A stretch of DNA of 64,000 bases from positions 496,001 through 560,000 of the forward strand of contig OZ244571.1 in assembly GCA_965217825.1 (NCBI GenBank), in the 5' to 3' direction. The notes under the pieces were generated by a model. That model was not told the DNA's origin. It made no database searches and saw only the letters and a program-made list of their open reading frames with translations. Every line of letters begins with the position of its first letter. Position 1 is the first letter of the stretch. The position numbers and the translations under genes were made by a program. Below, piece by piece: positions 9,039 to 17,289 of this stretch. This DNA comes from VXNE01 sp965217825 (GTDB taxonomy: Bacteria > Pseudomonadota > Gammaproteobacteria > Pseudomonadales > Azotimanducaceae).

Positions 9039-10162
9039 GCCTGGCGTTCGATCACAGTTCCGTACGAACCAAGCGCCGCGTGGACGAGGCGATACCCGCT
9101 CAGGCTGGTTCCGGCCAAGGCGTCCATAGCCCGGCGCGCTACTATATCCGCTGCCAGCTTGTCCGGTCGGTCGATCCGGGCGAACACCTCTTCGCTGACG
9201 GCAAGCTTGCCATCCGGGGCCAATGCGGACAGAAGCAACGCCTCGCGGACCTCCTCGGACTCCCCGACGGTCACGTCCGCGCCGGGCTCGCCGCAACGGT
9301 GCAGGCCGAAGCGAAACGTCGGGCGCGAGCGGGCGGCGCGCCGGAAGTTGGTCAGTTCGATCACCCGCGCGGTCAATAGCGCGGCGCAAATCACTTCGAA
9401 GCAACGATCACTGCTCCCCGTGTCATCGAATACCAAGAGGATGCCCGTGCTTGGCAGTGGCTCCGCGTTCCCGCCGTATATGCTGGCCAGTTGATCCGCG
9501 CGTTCCAGCGCTAGCCCGAGCACCGCGCCTTTTTCCTCGCGCTGGACGTTCTGATCGAACAAATTTATCACCAGCACGAATGCCGCACGCACCTCCCCCC
9601 GAGCGCGTCCCGCGGCGCGCGCGTTTGAGCTTAGCGCCATGCGGCGCCCGACGACCACGAGGCCGATGGTGGCGGCCAGCGCAAGCAGCCAAAACGGCGC
9701 TGATACGGAAATCAACTCCGCCACCGACGGCCGGAACCGCTCTCGATCCAGGACGACACGCGCATAGCCGGCAACCGTGTCGTCCGCCGTCACAGCACGC
9801 GTGTAGTGCTCGGTCCCCAAATCATTCCCATCGCGACCCGCAAACACCAGCACACGATCATCGACGGTATACACACTGAACCCGACCACTTCGTCGAACG
9901 CCGTCATGCGGTGACCAAGATTGCTGAACGCCACGGGGTTCGGCCGCAGCATGGGCTGGACCGCCAGTTCGGCTGCCAACGCTCCCAGCGCATCGCCGAA
10001 GCGGTTCATACGCACGTCGGCGCGCCGCTCCAGGACGTAATCGACCAACACGATAGTCACCGCCGACGCGGCGAGAAAACCGCCGATCGCCGCCCACACC
10101 GTCGCTGGCACGCGTTGGACGAGCTTGCCAGCTTTCCAATGTTGTCGGGAGCTTTGTTCCAT
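8984..10162 (-). CDS. Membrane protein: periplasmic AhpA/Smp-like domain plus degenerate nucleotide-cyclase-like domain
   Basis: About 392 residues from the ATG at 10162 (MEQSSRQHWKAG). A transmembrane helix (roughly 20-42, WAAIGGFLAASAVTIVLVDYVL) is followed by a periplasmic stretch of about 120 residues (RFGDALGALAAELAVQPML, FSVYTVDDRVLVFAGRDG) like the AhpA/YtjB domain. A second helix (PFWLLALAATIGLVVVG) leads to a cytoplasmic half beginning RAAFVLVINLFDQNVQ. That half resembles class III nucleotide cyclases in layout but lacks an obvious metal-binding aspartate pair, so it is probably a sensor or regulator. Function is inferred only weakly. A dispersed repeat core (10167-10195) abuts the start codon. 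Confidence 0.55.
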   Translation of the reverse strand: MEQSSRQHWKAGKLVQRVPATVWAAIGGFLAASAVTIVLVDYVLERRADVRMNRFGDALGALAAELAVQPMLRPNPVAFSNLGHRMTAFDEVVGFSVYTVDDRVLVFAGRDGNDLGTEHYTRAVTADDTVAGYARVVLDRERFRPSVAELISVSAPFWLLALAATIGLVVVGRRMALSSNARAAGRARGEVRAAFVLVINLFDQNVQREEKGAVLGLALERADQLASIYGGNAEPLPSTGILLVFDDTGSSDRCFEVICAALLTARVIELTNFRRAARSRPTFRFGLHRCGEPGADVTVGESEEVREALLLSALAPDGKLAVSEEVFARIDRPDKLAADIVARRAMDALAGTSLSGYRLVHAALGSYGTVIERQAQLFAGRRRSSTSRADTR

Positions 10163-10166
10163 GGCA

Positions 10167-10195
10167 GTGCCCCACAGCCGGCGGCTTTCGGCTTC
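10167..10195 (-). repeat. Dispersed palindromic repeat, copy A (core)
   Basis: On the minus strand it reads GAAGCCGAAAGCCGCCGGC followed by TGTGGGGCAC. Apart from an extra base it matches copies B (11570-11603) and D (35157-35187). It ends a few bases upstream of the start codon of the membrane-protein gene at 8984-10162 and may supply part of its leader. Confidence 0.7.
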
Positions 10196-10254
10196 AGTCG
10201 AACCCGGCGACGGCGGCATGTTCCGCCGACCGTAGCACGGCTGCGCCCGGGAAC

Positions 10255-11511
10255 TCAATTCACGCGGCTAGGACTGCGGGCTGTCAACGGCAGATCATGG
10301 TATTCGCCGGGGTGGGCGACCACATTGGCCCGATGTTCGCGCCACAGTTCCCGGAACCAGGCGGGAAGCGGTGCGTCGCCGCATTGCCGTGCAAGACTGT
10401 TCAGATAGTCGAACTGGTCCTCGTCCAGACGGTGGAAGTGCCGCTCGGCCACACCCGCGTGCCGCAATGCCCGTATCTCGCGGGCGTGTTCCCGGCGTCG
10501 TTCTGCGCGCGTGGGCAGGGCGAAGCGGCACGTCAGTACGTTGGCGAACCAACGGGCCTGACGTTGAAACAGCGGAAACGGCACGATTCGGAACGGCAGG
10601 CCAATGAATGCGAGCGTGGGGTGGTCGATGGCCAGCAGTTGCCGATACAGACCGCATACGCGGTTGTTGCGCACACCGGCGACTCCCGGCGCCAGGAACG
10701 AAAAACGATAGTGGTACCCGGTGCAGAACAGGATCGCGTCCACGCCGTCGATACGTTCACCGTCGCTCAACAGTACGCCGCCGGCCAGGAAATTCGCCAC
10801 GGGCGGGCAACGCTTGATGCGATCATGCCGCGACTTGATCGCCAGCGGATCGCGAAACGTGCGACCGCTGAAATAGACGATATCCGCCACGGTCGCCAAT
10901 TCGCGGGCGAGTTCCGCCCCCGACACCGACGCACCGAGCACTAGGACCCTCTTTCCGGAGAACGGTTCCGGCTGGCGGTAGTTATGACTGTGCAGTGCTT
11001 CGCCCCGGAAATCTTCCAAACCCGGCAGGGCCGGCACCAGGGGTTCGGAGAAATGCCCGTTGCAGACAGCCACCGCGTCGAACGCCTCCCCATCCACGCG
11101 CCAGCCGTCGGCATTCGGTCGAATACTCCCCATGCGATGGCCGAACCGTATACGGGGCCGGATGCCGGCATCCACACTGAACCGTTCGAGATATTCGAGT
11201 ACCTGGGCGTGGCCGGGATAGCGCGGCCAGTCGTCATGCCCGCCGCCGGCGCTGTCGAAAGTGTAGTCCTCGAACGCCATCAGATCCCGCGGCAGGTTGG
11301 CGCGCAACGATGCGTAGAGCGACCCGTGGATGCGTTCCCGGGGCCGTTGCCCCAGCGGGTCGCTCTCCACGCACTCCTGATAGACCCAAAGACCGCCGAC
11401 GCGGTGCGACTGCTCGAACACTGTCGCGTCCAAACCCGCGCTCACCAACTCGTGCGCCGTGACGAGTCCTGCAGCTCCCGCACCGATCACGGCGACGGAT
11501 ACCGTCCTCAT
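10255..11511 (-). CDS. Flavin-containing monooxygenase
   Basis: 418 residues. The FAD Rossmann motif is VAVIGAGAAGLVTAHEL (residues 6-22). FRGEALHSHNY matches the FMO identifying sequence FxGxxxHxxxY. The NADPH-binding motif is VLGASVSGAELA and FCTGYHYRF corresponds to the FATGY motif. Such enzymes oxygenate soft N or S nucleophiles, for example trimethylamine or sulfides; the substrate is not evident. Monocistronic, divergent from the GPP34-fusion gene across 162 bp that hold repeat copy B. Confidence 0.85.
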   Translation of the reverse strand: MRTVSVAVIGAGAAGLVTAHELVSAGLDATVFEQSHRVGGLWVYQECVESDPLGQRPRERIHGSLYASLRANLPRDLMAFEDYTFDSAGGGHDDWPRYPGHAQVLEYLERFSVDAGIRPRIRFGHRMGSIRPNADGWRVDGEAFDAVAVCNGHFSEPLVPALPGLEDFRGEALHSHNYRQPEPFSGKRVLVLGASVSGAELARELATVADIVYFSGRTFRDPLAIKSRHDRIKRCPPVANFLAGGVLLSDGERIDGVDAILFCTGYHYRFSFLAPGVAGVRNNRVCGLYRQLLAIDHPTLAFIGLPFRIVPFPLFQRQARWFANVLTCRFALPTRAERRREHAREIRALRHAGVAERHFHRLDEDQFDYLNSLARQCGDAPLPAWFRELWREHRANVVAHPGEYHDLPLTARSPSRVN

Positions 11512-11569
11512 TGCATAAATCGAATTGCCTGCCTGTCGGCATGGTCAGATTCATCAGCGCCCTTTGCAA

Positions 11570-11603
11570 GTGCCCCACAGCCGGCGCTTTCGGCTTCGGC
11601 TCT
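11570..11603 (-). repeat. Dispersed palindromic repeat, copy B
   Basis: Minus-strand sequence AGAGCCGAAGCCGAAAGCG then CCGGCTGTGGGGCAC, nearly identical to the end module of the copy inside rnr (35157-35187). It lies in the divergent promoter region between the flavin monooxygenase and the GPP34-fusion gene. Confidence 0.75.
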
Positions 11604-11673
11604 CGCAACATTGCCATCGTCGATGGCGTCGTGTTACATCCGGGGAGCACCCTTGCAAGAAACCCTCAGCACC

Positions 11674-12846
11674 ATGCTGACCTTCACTGAAGAGATACTC
11701 CTGCTGTTGCTCGGTGAGGAGGACGGCGCTTTCCTGCCCGTCAACAGCAACGCGTTCGAGTGCGCCCTGGCCGGTGCGGCATTGATGGATCTCGCGTTCG
11801 CGCTTCGGATCGACACCGACCTGGAGTCGCTCATCGTCCTCAACGAAAACCCGACCGGCATTTCGATGCTGGATCGTGTCTTGGCGAAGATCATCGCCCA
11901 CCCGAAAGTGATGGACGCCCAGTCCTGGGTGAGGTTGCTGGCAAGCGATGAGGCCAATACGATTCGCGAGCAGGCGTTGGCCAGCCTCGTCGCCAGCGGC
12001 ATCCTCGAGCAGCGCGAAAGACGGCGCGTAGGCCACTATCCCATGCGTGATGGCGCGGCCCAGCGGGCGGTCAAACTGCACATCCGGGAAGTGCTGCTTG
12101 CCGACGATATCCCCGATCCGAGGGATGTCGCGCGGGTCTCCCTCGCAAATGCCTGCGGCGTCTTTCCGGAAATCCTCTCCGAGAGAGAGATCAAACAGGC
12201 GACTCCGAGGATTCAGCAGCTCCGCATCATGGACTTGATCGGCCGCGAAGTCGCTGGCGCTATCGCCACCATCCAACGCACCATGCTGATGGCGGTTCGC
12301 GCTCGACTGGCGCGCTTTCGAAAATATCTGTTGGCCCTCGCCGCAATCGGCGGTCTCGCCGCGCTCGGCACGATTCTGGTCCCCCGCATCCCCATACCCG
12401 ACCGATTCGGTCCCACGCTGTTCGAACGTCTCTGGGGAGATGGCGCCTGGCAGGAGTGGAGCGGCTACGTGCTCCTGGGCCTGAGCGTCGTTGGCTTTGC
12501 GGCCGCCTCGCTGAGGAGGGTGCGGTTCGTGTCAGGGCTGGGCGACCAGAACTGGTGGCGGCTCGTGCATGTCGGGCTCGGCATGTCGTGCGTCCTGCTC
12601 CTGTTCGCCCATACCGGCTTTCGCCTCGGCTCCAATCTCAACGCCGTGCTCATGGGTTGCTATATCGCCGCGCTGATATCCGGCGCGGGCGCGGGGGTTC
12701 TGATGGGTGGCGCGACGCAATTCCGAAGATTCGGCTTTGCCCAGGTCGGCAAGCTGTCCCGTATTCCGATGCGGATGCACATCATCGCGCTCGGCACCTT
12801 GCCGGCGCTGTTGATCATCCATCTGCTCGTCGTCTACCTCTATTGA
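11674..12846 (+). CDS. GPP34 (GOLPH3-like) domain fused to a multi-pass, histidine-rich cytochrome b-like membrane domain
   Basis: About 390 residues. Residues 1 to ~205 have the GPP34 pattern (MLTFTEEILLLLLGEEDGAF, ALAGAALMDLAFALRIDTDL, later EQALASLVASGILEQRERRR). About five hydrophobic helices follow (near 218-238, 265-283, 299-320, 325-348 and 367-390). Histidines fall in helix 3 (LVHVG, FAHTG) and helix 5 (MRMHII, IIHLL), spaced as in bis-haem b cytochromes. The last residue is the end of helix 5. Twelve bases later starts a multihaem cytochrome c, suggesting a joint electron-transfer unit. An in-frame ATG at 11623 would add 17 residues. The haem assignment is inference from histidine placement. 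Confidence 0.7.
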   Translation: MLTFTEEILLLLLGEEDGAFLPVNSNAFECALAGAALMDLAFALRIDTDLESLIVLNENPTGISMLDRVLAKIIAHPKVMDAQSWVRLLASDEANTIREQALASLVASGILEQRERRRVGHYPMRDGAAQRAVKLHIREVLLADDIPDPRDVARVSLANACGVFPEILSEREIKQATPRIQQLRIMDLIGREVAGAIATIQRTMLMAVRARLARFRKYLLALAAIGGLAALGTILVPRIPIPDRFGPTLFERLWGDGAWQEWSGYVLLGLSVVGFAAASLRRVRFVSGLGDQNWWRLVHVGLGMSCVLLLFAHTGFRLGSNLNAVLMGCYIAALISGAGAGVLMGGATQFRRFGFAQVGKLSRIPMRMHIIALGTLPALLIIHLLVVYLY

Positions 12847-12858
12847 GAGGACCGGCGC

Positions 12859-14433
12859 ATGTCCCGGAACGTCGTTTTCGCGATCGTGTTCACGGCGGGC
12901 ACATTGATCGCCGTGGTCGTCGTTGTCTTCATGATGGTCGTCGGCGGCGACCGGCGGGCGCTCCTTATCGGCGCGACCACCGACGCCCACCACCAGCTTG
13001 AAATGGCCTGTGAGACCTGTCACGCCGCACCGGTCTTCTCGGACGCGCAAACGGCGGAAAAGGAGTTGAACAAGACCTGCCGGGACTGCCACGAAGATGC
13101 CCTCGACGACAATGACGACAGCCACTCCCGCAAAAGATTCCGCAGTCCGAGGATGGCCGCCTACTGGGAACAGCTTGATGCCCGTGTTTGCACGACCTGT
13201 CATGTTGAGCATCGCCCCAAGATCACGCGGGCGAGCGCCGTGACCGTCGCGATGGATTTCTGCATGGCCTGTCATTCCGAGGGCGACCAGGACATCCGGA
13301 CGGCCCGACCGAGCCACGCGGATCTCTCCTTTGACACCTGCGCCTCGTCAGGCTGCCACAACTACCACGACAATCGCGCGCTGTACGAGGACTTCCTGGT
13401 CAAACACGCCGGGCAACCCTGGCTCAAGGCCGAGCCGGTCCACGCGCTATCGGCGCAATACCGCGCCTGGAAACCGCCCGCGGAAGCGGCGATCGGAACA
13501 AGTGAAGCGGTGGCGCCTGCGCGCGCGCTCACCGATGCGACGGCAGTCGATCACTGGGCGGGGTCCGGCCACGCGGCGGCGGGCGTCAACTGCGCCGATT
13601 GCCACGCCCCTGACGTCGCGGAGACCAACCTGCAAAGCGAAGTCGAGGCTGCCTGGATCGACGCGCCACCCACTTCCGTCTGCGGCGATTGCCACCGGCA
13701 GGAAACCAGGACCTTCGCACTCGGCCGGCACGGCATGCGACAGCATCCAGAGATCGCACAACCCCGAGTTCCGGACCGGGGGCTCGCGATGATCGGTCTC
13801 GACACGATGCTGCCGGAGGCGGTCACGGCGTGGCTTGCGGATCCAACACCCCCCGCGCGCATGGGCGTGGCCGAGGCACGGTTGCCCATGCGCGCCGATG
13901 CCGCCGCCGAGTCGCTCGACTGCGGAACCTGTCATGAGCCTCACGCGGTTGACATCGACCACGCCGCCGTCGCGGCTTGCGCATCCTGCCACGACGATCC
14001 CCACACGCGCGCCTATTTCGATAGCGCCCACCACGCACTATGGCTGGCGGAGCGCGCCGGCGAGACGCCCCTCGGCACCGGCGTGAGTTGCGCGACCTGT
14101 CACATGGTCAAAAGCAAGCGCCGGGGGAAAGTGACGACCAACCACAACCAGAACGACAACCTGAGGCCGAACGAAAAGATGATCCGGCCCGTCTGCCTCG
14201 ATTGCCACGGCCTGGGCTTCTCGCTCGACGCGCTTGCGGACGTCGGCCTGGTCGCCCGGAACTTCCAAGGCAGGCCCGCCGCCCAGGTCGAAAGCATCGA
14301 ATGGGCGAGCTTGGCGGCCAACGATACTTCGCCGCCGTGTATCCGGACTTCGCAGTCTCCGAAGCCTGTGTCGATTGCCACAACAACCACAAGGACTCCC
14401 CGCGCACCGACATCGAGATCGGCGACGTCATAG
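12859..14433 (+). CDS. Membrane-anchored multihaem (11-haem) cytochrome c, 3' end aberrant
   Basis: One N-terminal membrane helix (about residues 6-28) is followed by ten CxxCH motifs (starting at residues 51, 74, 111, 135, 245, 275, 355, 374, 411, 446) and one CASSGCH (161-167, a CX4CH variant). The periplasmic part therefore may bind eleven c-type haems. The segment RPVCLDCHGLGFSLDALAD is the usual closing region of such proteins. After about residue 485 the frame yields a Thr/Ser/Pro-rich tail. Another frame there encodes a good haem-binding C terminus (14325-14465), so a deletion fusion or frameshift is likely. Probably accepts electrons from the upstream cytochrome b-like partner. Confidence 0.85.
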   Translation: MSRNVVFAIVFTAGTLIAVVVVVFMMVVGGDRRALLIGATTDAHHQLEMACETCHAAPVFSDAQTAEKELNKTCRDCHEDALDDNDDSHSRKRFRSPRMAAYWEQLDARVCTTCHVEHRPKITRASAVTVAMDFCMACHSEGDQDIRTARPSHADLSFDTCASSGCHNYHDNRALYEDFLVKHAGQPWLKAEPVHALSAQYRAWKPPAEAAIGTSEAVAPARALTDATAVDHWAGSGHAAAGVNCADCHAPDVAETNLQSEVEAAWIDAPPTSVCGDCHRQETRTFALGRHGMRQHPEIAQPRVPDRGLAMIGLDTMLPEAVTAWLADPTPPARMGVAEARLPMRADAAAESLDCGTCHEPHAVDIDHAAVAACASCHDDPHTRAYFDSAHHALWLAERAGETPLGTGVSCATCHMVKSKRRGKVTTNHNQNDNLRPNEKMIRPVCLDCHGLGFSLDALADVGLVARNFQGRPAAQVESIEWASLAANDTSPPCIRTSQSPKPVSIATTTTRTPRAPTSRSATS

Positions 14434-14465
14434 GCGGCGTGGTCATTCGCATTCCCATGGAGTGA
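14325..14465 (+). pseudogene. C-terminal fragment of a DUF3365-type haem protein
   Basis: In the third frame this encodes YFAAVYPDFAVSEACVDCHN, then a stretch ending GDVIGGVVIRIPME and a stop. This is typical of the end of DUF3365 (Tll0287-like) haem-binding proteins. It has no start and no upstream domain. It is out of frame with the multihaem cytochrome whose end it overlaps. The simplest reading is a deletion that joined two neighbouring haem-protein genes; a single-base frameshift in a fused gene is the alternative. Confidence 0.65.
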
Positions 14466-14556
14466 TGCGGCCGCAGCAGCGGGTGGCCTTTGGGCGGCGT
14501 TTCTGCTCCGCAGGTCCTCGGGGCGTTATCATTGTTTTTTTCAGCACAGCCGAGCC

Positions 14557-15129
14557 ATGGCCACCTACGCGACCAATGAATTCCGAGCCGGTTTGAAGGT
14601 ACTGCTTGAAGCGGACCCCTGTTCAATTATCGAAAACGAATTCGTCAAGCCGGGGAAGGGTCAGGCGTTTAGTCGCGTCAAGTTCCGCAACTTGAGGACG
14701 GGGCGCGTCTGGGAACGCACGTTCAAGAGTGGCGAGACCATCGAAGCCGCCGACGTCATGGAGGTTGAAATGGAATACCTCTACAGCGACGGCCAATTCT
14801 GGCACTTCATGAAGACCGACGGCAGCTACGAACAGGTGGCAGCGGGAGATGCGGCCATCGCGGAGGTGCGAAATTGGCTGAAGGAGCAGGACGCGTTCAA
14901 CGTCACGCTATGGAACGGTGACCCGATCTCCGTCACGCCGCCGAACTTCGTTGAGATCGCGGTGGCCGACACCGACCCGGGCCTGAAAGGAGACACCGCC
15001 CAGGGGGCGACCAAACCCGCCTCGTTAACGACCGGCGCCACCGTGAAGGTGCCCCTGTTCGTCAACATCGGCGATGTCCTCCGTATCGACACGCGCAGCG
15101 GGGAATACGTCAGCCGAGTCAAGAGTTGA
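14557..15129 (+). CDS. efp: Elongation factor P
   Basis: 190 residues, the standard length. KOW-like domain I carries the loop KPGKGQAF with Lys34, the residue that EpmA modifies with beta-lysine. The two OB domains follow, ending IGDVLRIDTRSGEYVSRVKS, the conserved C terminus. EF-P relieves ribosome stalling at polyproline. The stop overlaps the TTG start of epmA, the modifying enzyme, so factor and modifier are co-translated. EpmB, which makes beta-lysine, is not in the window. Confidence 0.95.
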   Translation: MATYATNEFRAGLKVLLEADPCSIIENEFVKPGKGQAFSRVKFRNLRTGRVWERTFKSGETIEAADVMEVEMEYLYSDGQFWHFMKTDGSYEQVAAGDAAIAEVRNWLKEQDAFNVTLWNGDPISVTPPNFVEIAVADTDPGLKGDTAQGATKPASLTTGATVKVPLFVNIGDVLRIDTRSGEYVSRVKS

Positions 15130-15998
15130 CCCCCGACTGGCGATCTGCCTCGGAACCCGTTTGGGAACCCGCCTGCGACATCGAAGCGCTCGGGGCGCGC
15201 GCCCGCATGCTTCGCACCATCCGCCGCTTCTTCGAGCAGCGCGATGTCATTGAAGTGCAATTGCCGGTGCTCGGTCGATATTCCGTCACCGATCCGGCAA
15301 TCGACTGCATTCAGACGCAAGACGGCCGCTATCTTCAACCCTCTCCCGAATACCACATGAAGCGCCTGCTCGCCGCCGGCGCGCCATCGGTCTTCAGCAT
15401 CGGCCCGGCGTTCAGGGCGGACGAGGCCGGCCGCTGGCACAACCCCGAATTCACCATGCTCGAGTGGTACCGGCTCGGTTTCGACGCCGATGACCTGATG
15501 CGCGAAGTCGCCGCGTTGATCGACGCGCTACTCGGGCCCTCGGAGTACGAGCGGCACACCTTCGCAGGTCTCGCGGCCATCGATATCCATGCCGCCAGCT
15601 CCGACGAACTTGACCTCGCCATCGCGAACGCCATCGCCAGGTTGGGACCGAAACGCGTATTTGTCACCGATTACCCGGCGCGGCAGGCTGCCCTGGCACG
15701 GACCTCGAACGGGATCGCCTCCCGGTTCGAACTCGTCGTCGACGGTTTGGAGGTCGCCAACGGATACCACGAACTCAACGATGTCGAGGAACTCGCCCGG
15801 CGCCTGGCCAAGGACAACCTTGTGCGGTGCGAACGGGATCAGCCGGTGGCGGACATCGACAGGACATTCCTCGCAGCGCATGCCCGCGGCTTGCCGGACT
15901 GCGCGGGCGTCGCGGTGGGATTTGACCGCCTGGCGGCGCTCAAACTGGGCGTCGGCGCCCTGGCCGACGCCATGCCGTTCCCCTGCGAACGGGCTTGA
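15126..15998 (+). CDS. epmA: EF-P--(R)-beta-lysine ligase
   Basis: 290 residues from a TTG start that overlaps the efp stop. A class II aminoacyl-tRNA synthetase core (GenX/PoxA/YjeA) without the anticodon domain of LysRS: VQLPVLGRYSVTDPAI, the motif 2 stretch FSIGPAFRADEAGRWHNPEF with TMLEWYR, and motif 3 GVAVGFDRLAALKLG. It activates beta-lysine and attaches it to Lys34 of EF-P. Location directly after efp supports the call. Confidence 0.93.
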   Translation: MTPDWRSASEPVWEPACDIEALGARARMLRTIRRFFEQRDVIEVQLPVLGRYSVTDPAIDCIQTQDGRYLQPSPEYHMKRLLAAGAPSVFSIGPAFRADEAGRWHNPEFTMLEWYRLGFDADDLMREVAALIDALLGPSEYERHTFAGLAAIDIHAASSDELDLAIANAIARLGPKRVFVTDYPARQAALARTSNGIASRFELVVDGLEVANGYHELNDVEELARRLAKDNLVRCERDQPVADIDRTFLAAHARGLPDCAGVAVGFDRLAALKLGVGALADAMPFPCERA

Positions 15999-16080
15999 TA
16001 GAAACGCCGAAATACGGCAAGCGCCGATTGGGCCAGTCGAACTTCGAGACCTCGCGCCCTGGAAGCAACTGGGTGTTAGC

Positions 16081-17178
16081 ATGCCGGACATGGCCAAGAG
16101 CATTCTCACGAGCGATACCCCCTCGCGCTCCCCGGCTGAAGACCCTTCTCTTGCGAGGGGTGCCCCCTCGCGCTCTCCGGCTGAAGGCTCCGCTCCGTTA
16201 GTGCCTCTGCGGGACGAACGGCGGCTTGACGTTGCGGCGGTGACGTATCGCGCGGCACCGCCCGAATTGGAGTTCCCCGGCTGCGAACCGATGCGCCTGA
16301 CGCGCGACGAGATCGACGCCTTCGAAGGGCGGCTCGAGTTCTGGGACGCCCGCGCAGAAACCGCTTGGGTCATTCGCGAACCCACCAGTCCGGTGCACGA
16401 GAGCCCGGCCCATGGTTTGGTGGCGTTGGTCGAGCGCATCGCCGCCGCGCGCGGTTCGCCGATCAAGTGCTACGGCGCGATGGCTCTGATGCAACGCGAT
16501 GCGGATGGCGCCCCCCGGCGGATCATGCAGGCGGACCAGTCCGTGTACCTGCGGCCGAAATGGGTAGTTCTGCCGGGGCCGCGCGCGATGATCGTCGGCG
16601 AGCACGCGCTGCCGAACGTAGCGCTGGAGGTGGACCACACGACGGACGTGCGTCGGGGCAAGCTCCTGCAGTACGAGGCGTGGGAATTCCCGGAGGTGTG
16701 GGTCGAGGTGCCGGACTGGTCGCCGCCGAGCCGTCCGCGGGGGCTGGTGCCGGGATTGACGATCCACGTGCTGGAGGGCGGCGGGTACGAGACATCCGGG
16801 GAGAGCCGGGCGTTTCCGGGCTGGACGGCCGCGGAGATCCACGCGGCCATGAACGAGACGACGCCGTCGGCGCGCACCTACGGGATTCTCGAGCGCGTCG
16901 GGACGCTGCTGGGCGCGCGGGAGGGCACGGGTCCGGACGACGATCCGCTGCTTCGCTCGCAGCGCCGACAGAGCCGCGCCGAAGCCTTGGCGACGATGGT
17001 GCGCGAAATGCTGCGGTTGCGCGGCATCGAGGTATCGGCAGGTTTTGCGGCCAGCCTGACGGAGTCGCCCGCGTTCGCCAGGTTGTCGGAAGCGGCTATC
17101 GTCGCCGCAGCCCACGCCAGCGACTCCGAGGTCGACTTTCTACTGCGCATCCGCCAGCAAACCGTCGCGGTCGGCTAG
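16081..17178 (+). CDS. Uma2/DUF820-family PD-(D/E)xK nuclease-fold protein
   Basis: About 365 residues from the ATG at 16081. The central region (ALPNVALEVDHTTDVRRGKL, then YEAWEFPEVWVEVPD) has the Uma2 layout: an acidic residue, then ExD-x(n)-K, then a Y and a strand pattern of the restriction-endonuclease fold. The C-terminal ~100 residues (LRSQRRQSRAEALATMVREML) are helical and seen in some Uma2 proteins. Biological role unknown. The N-terminal segment SPAEDPSLARGAPSRSPAEG is encoded by dispersed repeat copy C and is probably not ancestral, so the true start could be GTG at 16201 or nearby. Its stop codon is supplied by the CTAG end of the 17175-17289 element. Confidence 0.65.
   Translation: MPDMAKSILTSDTPSRSPAEDPSLARGAPSRSPAEGSAPLVPLRDERRLDVAAVTYRAAPPELEFPGCEPMRLTRDEIDAFEGRLEFWDARAETAWVIREPTSPVHESPAHGLVALVERIAAARGSPIKCYGAMALMQRDADGAPRRIMQADQSVYLRPKWVVLPGPRAMIVGEHALPNVALEVDHTTDVRRGKLLQYEAWEFPEVWVEVPDWSPPSRPRGLVPGLTIHVLEGGGYETSGESRAFPGWTAAEIHAAMNETTPSARTYGILERVGTLLGAREGTGPDDDPLLRSQRRQSRAEALATMVREMLRLRGIEVSAGFAASLTESPAFARLSEAAIVAAAHASDSEVDFLLRIRQQTVAVG
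16118..16195 (+). repeat. Dispersed palindromic repeat, copy C
   Basis: Contains two near-identical units CCCCTCGCGCTCYCCGGCTGAAG flanking TTCTCTTGCGAGGGG. GCGAGGGG-TGC-CCCCTCGC forms a perfect 8-bp hairpin. The reverse complement matches the middle module of the rnr insertion at 35115-35155. It lies in frame within the N-terminal codons of the Uma2-family gene. Confidence 0.72.
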
Positions 17179-17289
17179 GAGGCTGTCCGAGAATACGTTT
17201 TTTCGCAAAACACAGTTTTTAACCTATTGATTACTAAGGGTTTAATTTTCGTAAATCGCGATTTTTCGAGTTCTCGGACAGCCTCCTAG
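17175..17289. repeat. AT-rich 115-bp inverted-repeat element (MITE-like) with CTAG ends
   Basis: CTAGGAGGCTGTCCGAGAA at 17175-17193 is repeated as a perfect inverse at 17271-17289. CTAG could be a 4-bp target duplication, leaving 15-bp terminal repeats. The ~77 bp between are strongly AT-rich, unlike the GC-rich surroundings, and encode nothing. Both flanking genes, the Uma2-family gene and psd, use the TAG inside the terminal CTAG as stop codon. The RNA could fold into a long hairpin and serve as a bidirectional terminator. Confidence 0.75.

Noticed and set aside
12859..14433. Regular spacing of short repeats that could suggest an array
   Set aside because: The recurrence is of codons for CxxCH haem motifs in a coding gene; there are no constant repeats or spacers, and no CRISPR array was seen anywhere in the window.
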